Positions 41,250 through 52,054 of a stretch of 64,000 nucleotides of DNA are shown piece after piece. The DNA is taken from contig NC_133666.1 of the NCBI RefSeq assembly GCF_037893015.1, positions 4,338,239 through 4,402,238 of the forward strand, read 5' to 3'. The notes under the pieces are model-generated. The model saw only the letters and a list, made by a program, of their open reading frames with translations, was not told where the DNA came from and did no database searches. A program made the translations under genes and the position numbers. The stretch comes from Macrotis lagotis. Its lineage: Eukaryota > Chordata > Mammalia > Peramelemorphia > Peramelidae. Within the stretch, counting starts at the first letter, position 1; every line of letters starts with the position of its first letter.

Positions 41250-42200
41250 CTAATTTCCAGATATGCTTCCTCTTTCCCTACCCAGCAATGCATACCTAGT
41301 AACAAACAGGAAAAAAGAAGAGATGGGAGAAGGAATTCAAAAAAAAATCCAACACATTGACTGGACTCAGCCAAATAGGCCATGTTCTGTATGGGCCCAT
41401 GCCTTTGCAAAAAATGAAGGAAGCTACATTTTCTCAACTCTTTTCAGGGTCAGACTTGGGCAGTATCATTGAATAGGACAGAAATATGATCTTGTCCTGG
41501 TTCTTAAATCACATATATAGGGAACCCCCACCTACCAATGCAGGCTGACCCCCTTCTTTTAAAACTTATCTGTGTAATCTCCAAAAGTCCTAGGGTAATT
41601 TTAAAAGTTGTTGAATAAAGTTGCCCAGGGATAGGGCAGAACATAGATATGGTAGGATTATAGCCTAGCACATGCTGTCTCTTTTGCTGACTGACCAGAA
41701 ATTTTGACTTACTGCATCACTATCTTTTCTGGATACATGTTTCTCTTGCCCAGAATTAAAGACAGAAGAATGGTTCAGCAAAACCAACCAACACAGTGAT
41801 CTGGTCTGACCATGTAAGCAACAAATGAGCCTGTATCTCATTGCAAAGCATCTTGGGAAACTTGAAGGGTGGAACCAAATGTTATTCCTGTTATGAGAAT
41901 TCTATCTTCATCATTGTTCCCTCCTTCTCATTGGAAGGTTGGAGGTCTCCTGAGGTAACTTCACAGCTAATTAGATGAGGTCCCTGGGAAAATGTCCCTA
42001 AAAGGGTAAGAATGTTGGGCAGCAAATTTGGGGATCCAAATTTGAGTTTTTGAAGGGTGGGCAAGGAGAAGAGGAGGGCATTATGGTCTAGAGGGGTGAA
42101 CCAAATGTCTGGAGGCATGAAAGGTGAAGACTGTTCAGTAGGCAATCATTTAGTTGTGAGTGGAGTAGAATGATCAGCAAGGGCATTTGGGAATGTCTTG
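41250..42200. other. No gene seen
   Basis: Unremarkable intergenic sequence, no supported gene. Confidence 0.4.
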
Positions 42201-42204
42201 GGAT

Positions 42205-42530
42205 CCCTCACTGATGATGCTGATGTTCTTTGTTTTTGAAGAAGACCATGGCAGCAGGGAGGTGATGTCATGACAAACATGTGAATTGGGTTTGAGTGAG
42301 GGCGACTATGCTAAGTTACCAGGCTCATTTTCTCCTCTAAAGCCCTCTGGGTCCAGTGGCCAGATATGAATCAGGACAATGGGACATGGCCCCGGACGTG
42401 AGGCACTCAGCGTTAAGTGACTTGCCCAAGATCACCCAGCTTGTAAGAGTCAAGTGTCTGAGGCCAGATTCCAACTCTCATCCTCTTGACTCTAAGACCA
42501 GTGTTCTATCCACTGTGCTACCTTCACTAA
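42205..42530 (-). mobile_element. Composite marsupial SINE (MAR4-like)
   Basis: TGATGTTCTTTGTTTTTGAAGAAGACCATG, GGGAGGTGATGTCATGACAA, GGTCCAGTGGCCAGATATGAATCAGGAC, then the SINE core GTTAAGTGACTTGCCCAAGATCACCCAGC..TTCTATCCACTGTGCTACC. Confidence 0.75.
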
Positions 42531-42814
42531 CACAAATGTGACTGAAGAGCTCCCCTCAACCAGCTCAGACATCTCCCAGGGGCTGTTCCTGGACAACCTG
42601 TGGCTTGTGCAGCTTCCTGTGTCTCAACTCCCACAATCCTCTACCTCCTGTGAATTACCAAAGATTCCATTTTTGCCTTTATCCTACTAATATCCTGTAT
42701 TGTTAGGCCAGAGCTTCTCTTTCTCCGTCTCTCCCTCATCTCCTAAATCCCATGTTGGATGAGTCCCTAAGTCCTGATCCAACCCATTTTGCACATATCA
42801 GCAAGCTGAGAGGC

Positions 42815-43030
42815 AGTGTGGTGTTGTGGAAAGGACACAGGATTTGGGTCCTGCTCATAGTATAGTGGTCACCCCTCATTGCTCACTCCATTCAGCACAA
42901 TGGTCTTGGATTAGAGCTACCACTGCCCCTAATCAGATGTGACCTTGGATAAGTCCATTTTGGGGGACCTCAGTTTCCCTCCTGTAAAATGAGAGTCCCC
43001 ATCTAGCTCTGAAAGGTTCCTTCTTGCCAA
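42815..43030 (+). mobile_element. MIR-class SINE
   Basis: GAGGCAGTGTGGTG..GGAAAGGACACAGGATTTGGG..GTGACCTTGGATAAGTCC..CTCAGTTTCCCTCCTGTAAAATGAGAG. Confidence 0.75.
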
Positions 43031-43232
43031 GAATTCCAGGATTCAACTAAAGTCTAAGGGGACAGGATCAAGTGGAGATGCTGGCTCTGCCCTCAAAGGG
43101 CCCCCAGTCTAGGGAAGAAGGAGATGGAGCAAAGCATCCCAAGTCCAGATGAAGAACTTGACAGGCATCAGCTACACAAGTTCAAGTAGACATCTACCTA
43201 GTATTGGTAGGCTCTCGAAAATGGGCCTCTTC

Positions 43233-43246
43233 TGCCTCCTAGTGGA
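43233..43246 (-). promoter_or_regulatory. CTCF-like motif (near-consensus)
   Basis: Minus strand CCACTAGGAGGCAG, one mismatch to the CTCF core. Sequence match only. Confidence 0.35.
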
Positions 43247-43399
43247 CAATATAGATATGTGCTTCAGCAAGGAAAGTTCCTAGCAAGATAGCTTTGCCTG
43301 GATTCCTAGCACTCATTCAGGGCTTAGTGTTTTCCAGCCCCTGGAGGCAAAATATCTCAGTTGGTGTCCTGAGCCCAGGAGCAAGTCACCTCTTTAATG

Positions 43400-44165
43400 A
43401 TTAGTGGAAATGATGTTCACCTTTTTAAATTTTTTTTCCAGTTACATGTAAAGATAGCTTTCAACATTCATATATGTAAACATTTCTCCCTCCCTTCTCT
43501 CCCTCCTCACTCAAACAATCTGATAAAGAGGTTACACATGCACAATCATATTAAACATATTTCTGTATTAGTCACAGTGTGAAAGAAAAATCAGACCAAA
43601 AGGGAAAAGCCATGAGGAAGCAAAGAGCAAATTATAAAAAGTGAAAATATTATGCTTTGATTTGCGTTCAGACTGTAGTTCTTCATCTGGATGTGGATGG
43701 CTGTTTCCATCACCTACTTTTAGAATTGCTGAGAAGAACTAAGTATCATAACTGATCACCGCACAGTGTTGCTATTAATGTGTACAATGTTCTGGTTCTG
43801 CTCACTTCACTCAGTAGCAATTCATGCAAGTCTTTCCAGGTTGTTCTGAAATCTGCATGTTCATGATTTCTTACAGAAGGATAGTACTCTGTCACATTCA
43901 TATACCACAACATGTTCAGCCATTCCCCAATGGATGAGCATTCCCTCAACTTAGATTTCTTTACCACCTTGAAAAGAGCTGCTATGAGTATTTTGTACAT
44001 GTAGGTCTTTCAGGATATGAGTATGCAGTTTTATTGCCCTTTGGGCATAGTTCCAAATTGTTCTCCAGAATGGTTGGATCAATTCACAATCCACGAACAG
44101 TGCATTAATGTCCCATTTTCCACACTGATTCCAACACTGATCATTTTCCTTTTCTGTAAAACACT
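43400..44165 (-). mobile_element. L1 3' end
   Basis: Minus frame reads NDQCWNQCGKWDINALFVDC and ELIQPFWRTIWNYAQRA, the C-terminus of L1 ORF2; the 3' UTR extends leftward to the T-rich run at 43420. Confidence 0.88.
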
Positions 44166-44199
44166 CAGGAGAGTCATTGGTAACAGTGAAAACCAAATG

Positions 44200-44335
44200 T
44201 CTGGAGACGTGAATTCAAATCCTACTTCAGCTGCTTCTTAGCTATGTGACCCTGGACAAGTTCATTTCCCCCTCTGAGTTGGATTGGACTTGTGGCCTCT
44301 GAAGGCCCTAAAATTATGATTCTATTATCCTTTCA
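44200..44335 (+). mobile_element. MIR-class SINE
   Basis: GAATTCAAATCCTACTTCAGCTGC..AGCTATGTGACCCTGGACAAG. Lies directly next to the L1 end. Confidence 0.75.
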
Positions 44336-44564
44336 TCTGGGTTTCCAAACTGAACAGTGCTAATCAATGAAACAGGATTCAGTCTGGGTCCTAATGTTCC
44401 TCATTAGGCTCAGGACATCTAAATAATGTCTTGACAATTCCTCTGATCCCCAGCTGTACCAAACTTCAGGCCCCTACTATAGGGAGTTGTTAGAGGTCTC
44501 AAACCCAGGGATTCTTTCTCCAAGTTGTATTCTGTTCATTAGACCACAGAAATATCTCTAGGGT

Positions 44565-44695
44565 TTGTTTGGTTTTTTTGGTGGGTAATGGATAACCCCA
44601 TTGTTCAAGGTCACATAGTAAGGAACAAGTGTCTGAGGCCAAATTTGAACTCAGGTCCTCCTTATTCCAGGGTCAGTGTTCTAGTCATTTTAGTC
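44565..44695 (-). mobile_element. Marsupial tRNA-derived SINE, diverged
   Basis: TTCAAGGTCACATAGTAAGGAACAAGTGTCTGAGGCC..GAACTCAGGTCCTCC..GTGTTCTAGTCATTTTAG. Confidence 0.75.
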
Positions 44696-44983
44696 TTCTT
44701 TGATAGAAGGACATGAACCAGCCGTATCAATATCCTCTAAGAACAATTTCTATTATCAATCTTTTAACTGTCCTAAGAGAAATTCACTTCTCAAGAGGTA
44801 CAAGTGTTATCTTTTCTTGTAGGGTTGTACACAGTTTAATGGTCTTGACTAACATTTTGCTTTTTCCCTTTTTTGCTTATCTTTATTTATCTCTCTAGTC
44901 TTGTATTTGAAGATTAAATTCTCTGTTCACTTCTGGTCTTTTTATCAGGAAATTTGGAAAGTTATTTCATTGAGCATCCCTCT

Positions 44984-45126
44984 TTTTGTTTGCAAGGCAA
45001 ATGGGGTTAAGTGGCTTGCCCAAGGCCACACAGCCAGGGAATTATTAAGTGTCTGAGACCTGGTTTGAACCCAGGTACTCCTGACTCCAGGGCCGGTGCT
45101 TTATCACTGTGCCAACTAGCCTCCCG
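44984..45126 (-). mobile_element. Marsupial tRNA-derived SINE inside L1 ORF1 remnant
   Basis: TTTGCAAGGCAAATGGGGTTAAGTGG .. GGCCGGTGCTTTATCACTGTGCC. Confidence 0.92.
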
Positions 45127-45255
45127 GAGCATCCATCTTTTCTCCTGACAGAATATGCAGAATTTTGCAGGGTAGGAAATTCGTGGTTGTAATCCAAGGT
45201 CCTTTGCCTTTGGAAATATTGTATTTCAGGACCTCTGATCCTTTAATGTTGAAGC

Positions 45256-46084
45256 TGATAGACTGGCCAATGTGACCGGAAAGGACAAAGATCCATGTTG
45301 GAAGGGTTGTGGGAAATCTGGGACACTATTTCTTTGTTGGTGGAGCTGTGAACTCATCCAACCTTTCTGGAGAGAAATTTGGAACTACGCCGCCGAAAGG
45401 GCGACAAAAATGTGCATACCCTTTGATCCAGCAATATGGGTCTATACCTTGAAGACATGATTAAAATGGGTAAAAACATTACTTGTACAAAAATATTCAT
45501 AGCAGCCCTGTTTGTGGTGGAAATTAAGTAAATGTCCTTCCATAGGGGAATGGCTTAGCAAACTGTGGTATATGTATGTCATGGAACACTATTGTTCTAT
45601 TAGAAACCAGGAGGACGGGATTTCAGGGAAGCCTGGAGGGATTTGCATGAACTGATGCTGAGCGAGATGAGCAGAACCAGAAAAACACTGTACACTCTAA
45701 CAGCAACATGGGGGCGATGATCAACCTTGATGGACTCGCTCATCCCATCAGTGCAACAATCAGGGACAATTTGGGGCTGTCTGCAATGGAGAATACCATC
45801 TGTATCCGGAGAAACAACTGTGGAGTTTGAACAAAGACCAAGGACTCTTACCTTAAATTTAGAAAAAAAAACTGCTATCTTATTGTCTGATCTTTTTATC
45901 TCTTATACTTTATGTTTCTTCCTTAAGGATGTGATTTCCCTCTCATTACACTCAATTTGGATCAAGGTTTACCATGGAAATAATGTAAAGACTGGCAAAT
46001 TGCCTTCTATGGGGGGTGGGGGGAGGGAAGCAAGATTAGGGGAAAAATTGTAAAACTCAAAATAAATAAAATCTTTAAAGTAAA
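45256..46084 (+). mobile_element. L1 3' end inserted into an older L1
   Basis: Plus frame reads DKDPCWKGCGKSGTLFLCWW and SCELIQPFWREIWNYAAERA (ORF2 C-terminus), followed by the full 3' UTR to AATAAAATCTTTAAAG at ~46080. 5'-truncated. Confidence 0.9.
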
Positions 46085-46290
46085 TAAATAAATTTCAGAT
46101 AAAAAAATGTTGAATCTGACAATGTTGAACCTGTGTGATTCTGATTGTGCTTCCTTTGTATTTAAATTCTTCCTTTTGGCTGTTTGTACTATTTTCTCCT
46201 TTATTTGAGAATTTTGGAATTTGGCTGTGAGAGTTCTTGAAGTTTTTATCCTAGGATCTGTTTCTGGAGATATTCTACGTACCATAACTA

Positions 46291-47311
46291 TATATGTTTT
46301 TTGGCATTAAATATAAAAATTTTCAGCATTAAATCTACTTTCATCATCAAATAGAATTATAAAATATTAATATTTCCAGCATTAACTAGAAAGAGAAAAT
46401 ATTGATATTGTCAGCATTAAATAAATGTTTAAACCATAAATTTCTTCAGCATTAAGCTCCTCAATGTTTGTTCCCCATGGTACCTGTGAAAAGAGGCCTC
46501 CTTTAATCCCTCTCCCCCAAAGCTCCTCCCAATAGCTCTTTGGAAAGTCTGCTCAATAGGTAACACATTTGCTTCCATCTGAAACCTTTGCTGTCCCACT
46601 CCTTCCCTCCTATGGCTCTCCCTGAGCCCTGGTTCCCTCCCTCCTGCCTGCTGGCCCAGCCTCCTGGGCCTCCAGCACTGGCTCCAACCTCACTTATTCT
46701 CCTGGCCAGACAGGAGAGTTGGAGTAGCCCATGCTTCCCGTTGCGACTTGAAGCTCTCTTCCCTCCATCACTCAGTAACCTCGCCTGCTTGGAGGTTCCC
46801 TCAGTCCATATCTGTCATCCAATCAACATTCTACTAGCTCTTGCCTAGAGACCTCCAGGACACTCTCCTTCCTGTCTCCCTCAGGGTTCCGGGCCTGGCT
46901 CTGGCTCACTTCCTGCCCTCATACTAGGGAACTTCAGCATATGTTCTGGATTCTCTCTCAAGCGTCCACTTCCTCACCTGCTCATTTCCCACGACCTCTT
47001 CTTCCACCCATGACCTCAGCTGCCACATGGAGATGGTCATCCCTCGATCTTGCCCATCACTCACCAATAATCCACTTGCTTGTTTAGGAATTCTGGTGAT
47101 CACTTAGCTGATCACAATCATTCTATTCCTCCTTCCACCTTGTGACCCCCTAACTCCATTCTTTGTCATTGCCATGACTTCCAATCCCTCTCCCCCCTTT
47201 CCCCCATCACTTCTGCATTGCCCTCACTCTCTTCCCTTCTCCATCTTGACCCTTTGAGGAATCACTTTGACTCTACACTGTAGCCTCTTGCCTCCTCATC
47301 TATTGCCAGTC
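46291..47311. other. Spaced CAGCATTAA words and pyrimidine-rich stretch
   Basis: 46305-46455 has CAGCATTAA or close forms at irregular 40-60 bp spacing. 46490-47310 is pyrimidine-rich; its plus frames (HTRELQHMFW, SLDLAHHSP) faintly recall an L2/CR1-type endonuclease region. Not delimited. Confidence 0.35.
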
Positions 47312-47466
47312 TTTTTTTTTAGGTTTCTTGCAAGGCAAATAGGGTTAAGTGACTTGCCCAAGGCCACACAGCTAGGTAATTATTAAATGTCCGAGGCCAG
47401 ATTTGAACTCAGGTACCCCTGACTCCAGGGCTGGTGCTCTATCCACTGTGCCACCTAGCCATCCCT
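47312..47466 (-). mobile_element. Marsupial tRNA-derived SINE
   Basis: TTTCTTGCAAGGCAAATAGGGTTAAG .. GCTCTATCCACTGTGCCACCTAGCC. Confidence 0.95.
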
Positions 47467-48479
47467 ATTGCCAGTCTTGATCAGCCAAACGTCAACCTTG
47501 CATTATTCCCCCCTTCTTTCTTCCTTTTCATGATACTGGATCACAAATCAGATCTGGAGAAAATCACAAAACCATGCTTACTAGGTCCAGTACAAATTGT
47601 GTATTTCTTTTCAAATGGCCCTCTATCCTCAACACCACCGATGCAGCAAAGCAACCCTTTTATGCCTCCCCAAATGACTTGTTAGCCCATTCACCACAGT
47701 GGATTTTTCCAAATCTTTCTATCATCTCTCTTCAAAACTTCCATGGGGTATCTAGTTCCTCCTCCTCCTGCCTACCTTCTCCTCAGCAAAGAACTTTGCC
47801 TGAAAAAATGGAGACCATTTGTTGAAAGGTCCCTCCTCTGTTCGTCTCATCTTACATGACTCAGATGCTTTTTTTCCCACTATCTGAGGGAAGAACCTCT
47901 AACCATCATGTCTAGCTCCTCTCTTTTGATGGATGAGGAAACTGAAGCCCTAGAGAGTGGTCTATCCAGGGTCATCTTCAGTATCAGCTGGGAGGGACCC
48001 CATTGGAGGAGCTATTGAGCACTTTATTTTACACAGTTGGAACCTGAGGCCCCAAAAGGAGGAATGGCCTACCTGAGGTTCTGGACTGTTGACGTCCTCT
48101 TGAACCAGATTGCATGAACTGATTGTTAAATTTTCACTGTGATCATTTACACCTTGCATAATTGGCAGATGCATCAAATCAGGGCTTGCTTATTTTGTTC
48201 ACTGTCTTAAGAAAATGATGGAGAAATGTTAATTTTGCAGATTAAATTTAAAAGTGCGTCATGGGTAAATTCCCCCTCCTCAAAGAGCTGGTTTTTAAGA
48301 GTTTACTAGTGGTCCCCTGTCAAGGTCACATAACGAATCACTGCTAGAGGGCTAAGAGGAATTCCATCTAGTTCAGGAGCTGGGAACAGAGGGCATCAAA
48401 TTCAAATACCCCATTTTTATAGAGGAGGGAACTGAGGCCCAAAGTCACACATAAGATTTTAGATGTAAAAGCAGGTTGG
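47467..48479. other. No gene seen
   Basis: 47500-47860 continues the pyrimidine-rich sequence left of the SINE. The rest is unremarkable. Confidence 0.4.
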
Positions 48480-48585
48480 ATTGCACAGTGCATGGAAAAC
48501 TGGATCTGGAGTCGGGAAGACCTGAAATCAAAACATTCCTCAGACACTTCCTAGCTGTGTGATCTTGGACAAGTCATGGTTCATG
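48480..48585 (+). mobile_element. SINE fragment
   Basis: GTGCATGGAAAACTGGATCTGGAGTCGGGAAGACC..CCTAGCTGTGTGATCTTGGACAAGTC. Confidence 0.7.
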
Positions 48586-48662
48586 AGCTTAGAACTAAAA
48601 TGAAACTTCAAGGCATTCTACTTCAACTTCCTCATTGTGCAGATAGGGAAAATAAGCCCCAT

Positions 48663-49239
48663 TGTTGTACCCAAAGAGCGAGACGGAGACCAGAGTTTGA
48701 TAAGGTTGGAGATCTTTAATATTCCCGGGGACTATCTGGGGGATTGAGTACACCAATCTGACAGTACCTGAGTGTTCAGGGGATAGGGTTTTTATAGTGT
48801 TTGGGGGGGTACTGAGAGCAAGCAAAATACAGAAAAGCAAAGACACCAGTTAGATATATTATCTTGATATATACATATGTAAACATAGGGTTTCATACAG
48901 ATAGAAGTGAGAAGGGGTCAGGGTCTTTGTGTAATGATTATTTTCTGAGATGGAAGGAGTCAGAAATTTACTATCTTATGGTTCCAGCCCCATCTGGGGA
49001 AGGGGGAGGCAGTCCTGGAATTTAACAGATACAGCAAGACAATGAGGCTAACAAGGGTGCTTTGTAAATCTTTAGACAATTTTATGGTATATCCATGACC
49101 TCTTGGGTCCTGTCAGACTATTTTCAGACCCAAAGGTTCCTAGCCAAAGTTATAGTTCAAAGGAATTTCTCAGGGCCCAGAAGGATGTCAGGGACCCCTT
49201 TCTATACAGGAATTTCACAAACATTGATATTATACTTTA
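48663..49239 (-). repeat. 3' LTR of the retroelement
   Basis: 577 bp. Shares its full length with the right LTR (CCCAAAGAGCGAGA.GGAGACC .. GGAATTTCAC.AACATTGATATT.TACTT). Preceded on the minus strand by the purine tract AAAAAAAAGTGGGGAA at 49240-49256. Confidence 0.92.
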
Positions 49240-51180
49240 TTCCCCACTTTTTTTTCAAAATAACTCAAACCCTTGAGTTATCTTCATAACCTGGATAAAC
49301 ATGAACTACAAACATCTTTACAAAGGATCCAGGTATCATCATGGCATCTCAGTCCACCTATCTCTTTAAGTTGTACAGGCCAGCTACATCAGAGATAAGA
49401 CTCCCCTTAGATAGGATATAAACATACCACCCAATACTCTCCCTCCTTTTCTTTCACTGGAGCACATCTGCACCCTGCCTCTCCTCCTTTTCATAGGGAG
49501 AAGGGCATAAGTAGGGGTGTCAGACTCATATTATCAAGGGGAGGTTACAAACACAGATCCCTTGACTATACAATGTAAACATCGGTGAGAAATGGTAGAG
49601 GTAAACTGGTCCAGTGTCTTTCCTTTCTTCTCTTCTCTCCTGGAGACCTCCGACATCCTTCTGCATCTTCTGAATCTGTTCCAAAAAGTCCTCTCCAGCT
49701 CAGGTGACTAGTTGAAACTTTGTCTTCTGGTAAAGAATCTGCTTAACATTTTACTTAGATCAAAACACATGTTTTCTTCACAAGACAATGAGATTTTGGG
49801 GCTTATTGCAATTTACATTCTGCCTTATTGCCATATTGATGCACATAATTAATTTTAGCACAATAAACCTTCATTAGTATTTTACTACCTGAGCAAACTC
49901 CCAGTGAGGATTGTCATACTGTCTTAAGATTGTAACATACATTCAACAATCATCTTAGGTCCGAGGACCCAGCATATGGTTTAAAAGTAAAACAATCTTC
50001 GCCTTTGCTCTTATTACAACAATGGCTCAAATATCCTTAACCAAAATGAACATTTTCAAAATATTCTCAAATATAGCATTGATTTTCCTTTTCCTGATAT
50101 ACTTGTCTGACTTACATTCCTTTCCTTAAGCCAGGCCTTAAAACTAGAATTATCCTAAGAATTTCCCTTTCTTTTTCTTACCTAAATACCCCTTCTAAAA
50201 ATTAAAGAAACTTAATTCCTATCTTAACATGTTGCTGTTAGCAGGTGTCAGAGCCATACACCTAACACACCTAACCTCTCTCCTGGCTATTAGATCCAAT
50301 TCACCTAAAATTTCTTTTTCTAGTTTGCTTAGTAACTAACTATAAAGATCCAGGACATTAAAGGAAAATTCCTCTACAGATATAAGTATTGAATGCCAGT
50401 GTCCAGGCAGAGGTCACGTGGGTAAGTCAGATGTCTTAGGCCAGATTTATTCTTCCAGGTGAGATATTGTCCAAATGTCCTTTTGGGGAAATCAAGTCAA
50501 AGGGGTCCAACCTCAGCCATACTGAGAAGTCACCCCTTTGGCTGCCCATCCCAGTCACCTGACATCTTGGCTTCCTTGGCTGCAAGAACATGACATTTAC
50601 CCAGTAGCATTTCCTTTTACTGACCATCCTGGTGTCTGACATAAGAGAAAATCAATTAAAAGTCCCGTGATCTAAAATGGTTGTTTTACCTAGTCAGAAC
50701 TTGCAGTGAATACAATTCACTAAATTCCAATTATAATCTTAATTGAGTCCCAATTAATGAAAGCCCCTAACTAAAGCTCAGATTATCCTTCCTGGGTCTT
50801 TGCCTAAAATCAGGTATCCTAACTATGGCTGGCCCTACAGGCCTGTCTCCTACCTCATACTAGAGACATCCCTTTGTCTGAAATCATATCTACTCTATCT
50901 GTATATAAAAATGGTATATCAGATGCCCCTTGGCTAGAGAAACCTCCTTCTAGCCTGTTGTATCTTACCTCCATTGTCCAGGAGATTGCACAGAGAAACA
51001 TCAAATTATCTTGTGTTTATCTTTCCTATATTATATGGTGCTTTTACTTCAAAGCAAACAACTACTGCTTTGGAATATACATATATAGATCCAAAATATT
51101 CCCAATTCACACACATAGAACCTTCTATACCTAAACTTGTTTACCTACTATCCGTCCTCAACATACAAATGGTTATTTTC

Positions 51181-51318
51181 CCCCCCGAGGCAATTGTGTT
51201 AAGTGACTTGTCCAAGGTCACACAGCTAAGCAATCGCCAAGTATCCAAGGCCTGACCTGAACCCAGGTCCCCTGACTCTGGAGCCGGTGCTCTATCCACT
51301 GAGGCACCTAGCTGTCCC
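51181..51318 (-). mobile_element. Marsupial SINE inserted in the LTR element
   Basis: GAGGCAATTGTGTTAAGTGACTTGTCC..GGTGCTCTATCCACTGAGGCACCTAGC. Confidence 0.9.
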
Positions 51319-51889
51319 CTAACATATAATTTACTTTTCAGAATTCTTTAAAACCATTAAAACATCTTAGGTAGCTTTAAATTTCCAACATGCGTTATTA
51401 ATTTCTGTGAGTAACAGAGTAACACACAAATTACTAGATTGTACAAAGCAATTCCTCCATTATTACATTATTTATGAACCCACAGACCTATCCCAGAAAG
51501 GGTCATACTTTTCATATTTTCCTTATTGCACTTCAAAGCAATCACATCAATCCCAGGCTTTAATGATACAGTATTTAAAGAACATATTCACAATAGATAG
51601 CTAAATACTGCAAATATTATCTGTTTTCAGTTAAAAAAGAACATCACATAACTGATAAAAACATCTTATTCATCAATAAGTGACCTTACAATAGGGTCCA
51701 CAATTGCAATTTGTTCAGAGCCCCCATCAGCTGCCTGCAGTTACCAAGAGAGAAGTCCACATTCTTGACTTCTTTAAAATTAAACCTACATTGTTAATAA
51801 ATATTAAACATTAAGATTCTTATTTAAACATCTCATTTCCCTTAGAACAAAAACAAAATGAATATCCCATGTTCTTTACACTTTTTGTT

Positions 51890-52054
51890 TGTTTGTTTGT
51901 TTTTAGGTTTTTGCAAGGCAAACAAACGGGGGGGTTAAGTGGCTTGCCCAAGGCCACACAGCTAGGTAATTCTTAAGTGTCTGAGACCGGATTTGAACCC
52001 AGGTACTCCTGACTCCAAGGCCAGTGCTTTATCTACTATACCACCTAGCCGCCT
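51890..52054 (-). mobile_element. Marsupial SINE inserted in the LTR element
   Basis: TTTTTAGGTTTTTGCAAGGC..GTTAAGTGGCTTGCCCAAGGCC..TTTATCTACTATACCACCTAGCC. Confidence 0.93.

Larger units (their letters stand above)
44900..46290 (-). mobile_element. L1 ORF1 remnant, split by two insertions
   Basis: Reverse of marsupial L1 ORF1 C-terminal region at 44900-44984, 45127-45255 (GCAGAATTTTGCAGGG..GTAATCCAAGGTCC) and 46085-46290 (GATTCTGATTGTGCTTCC..GAATTTTGGAATTTGGCTG). Interrupted by a SINE and by a plus-strand L1 3' end. Confidence 0.7.
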
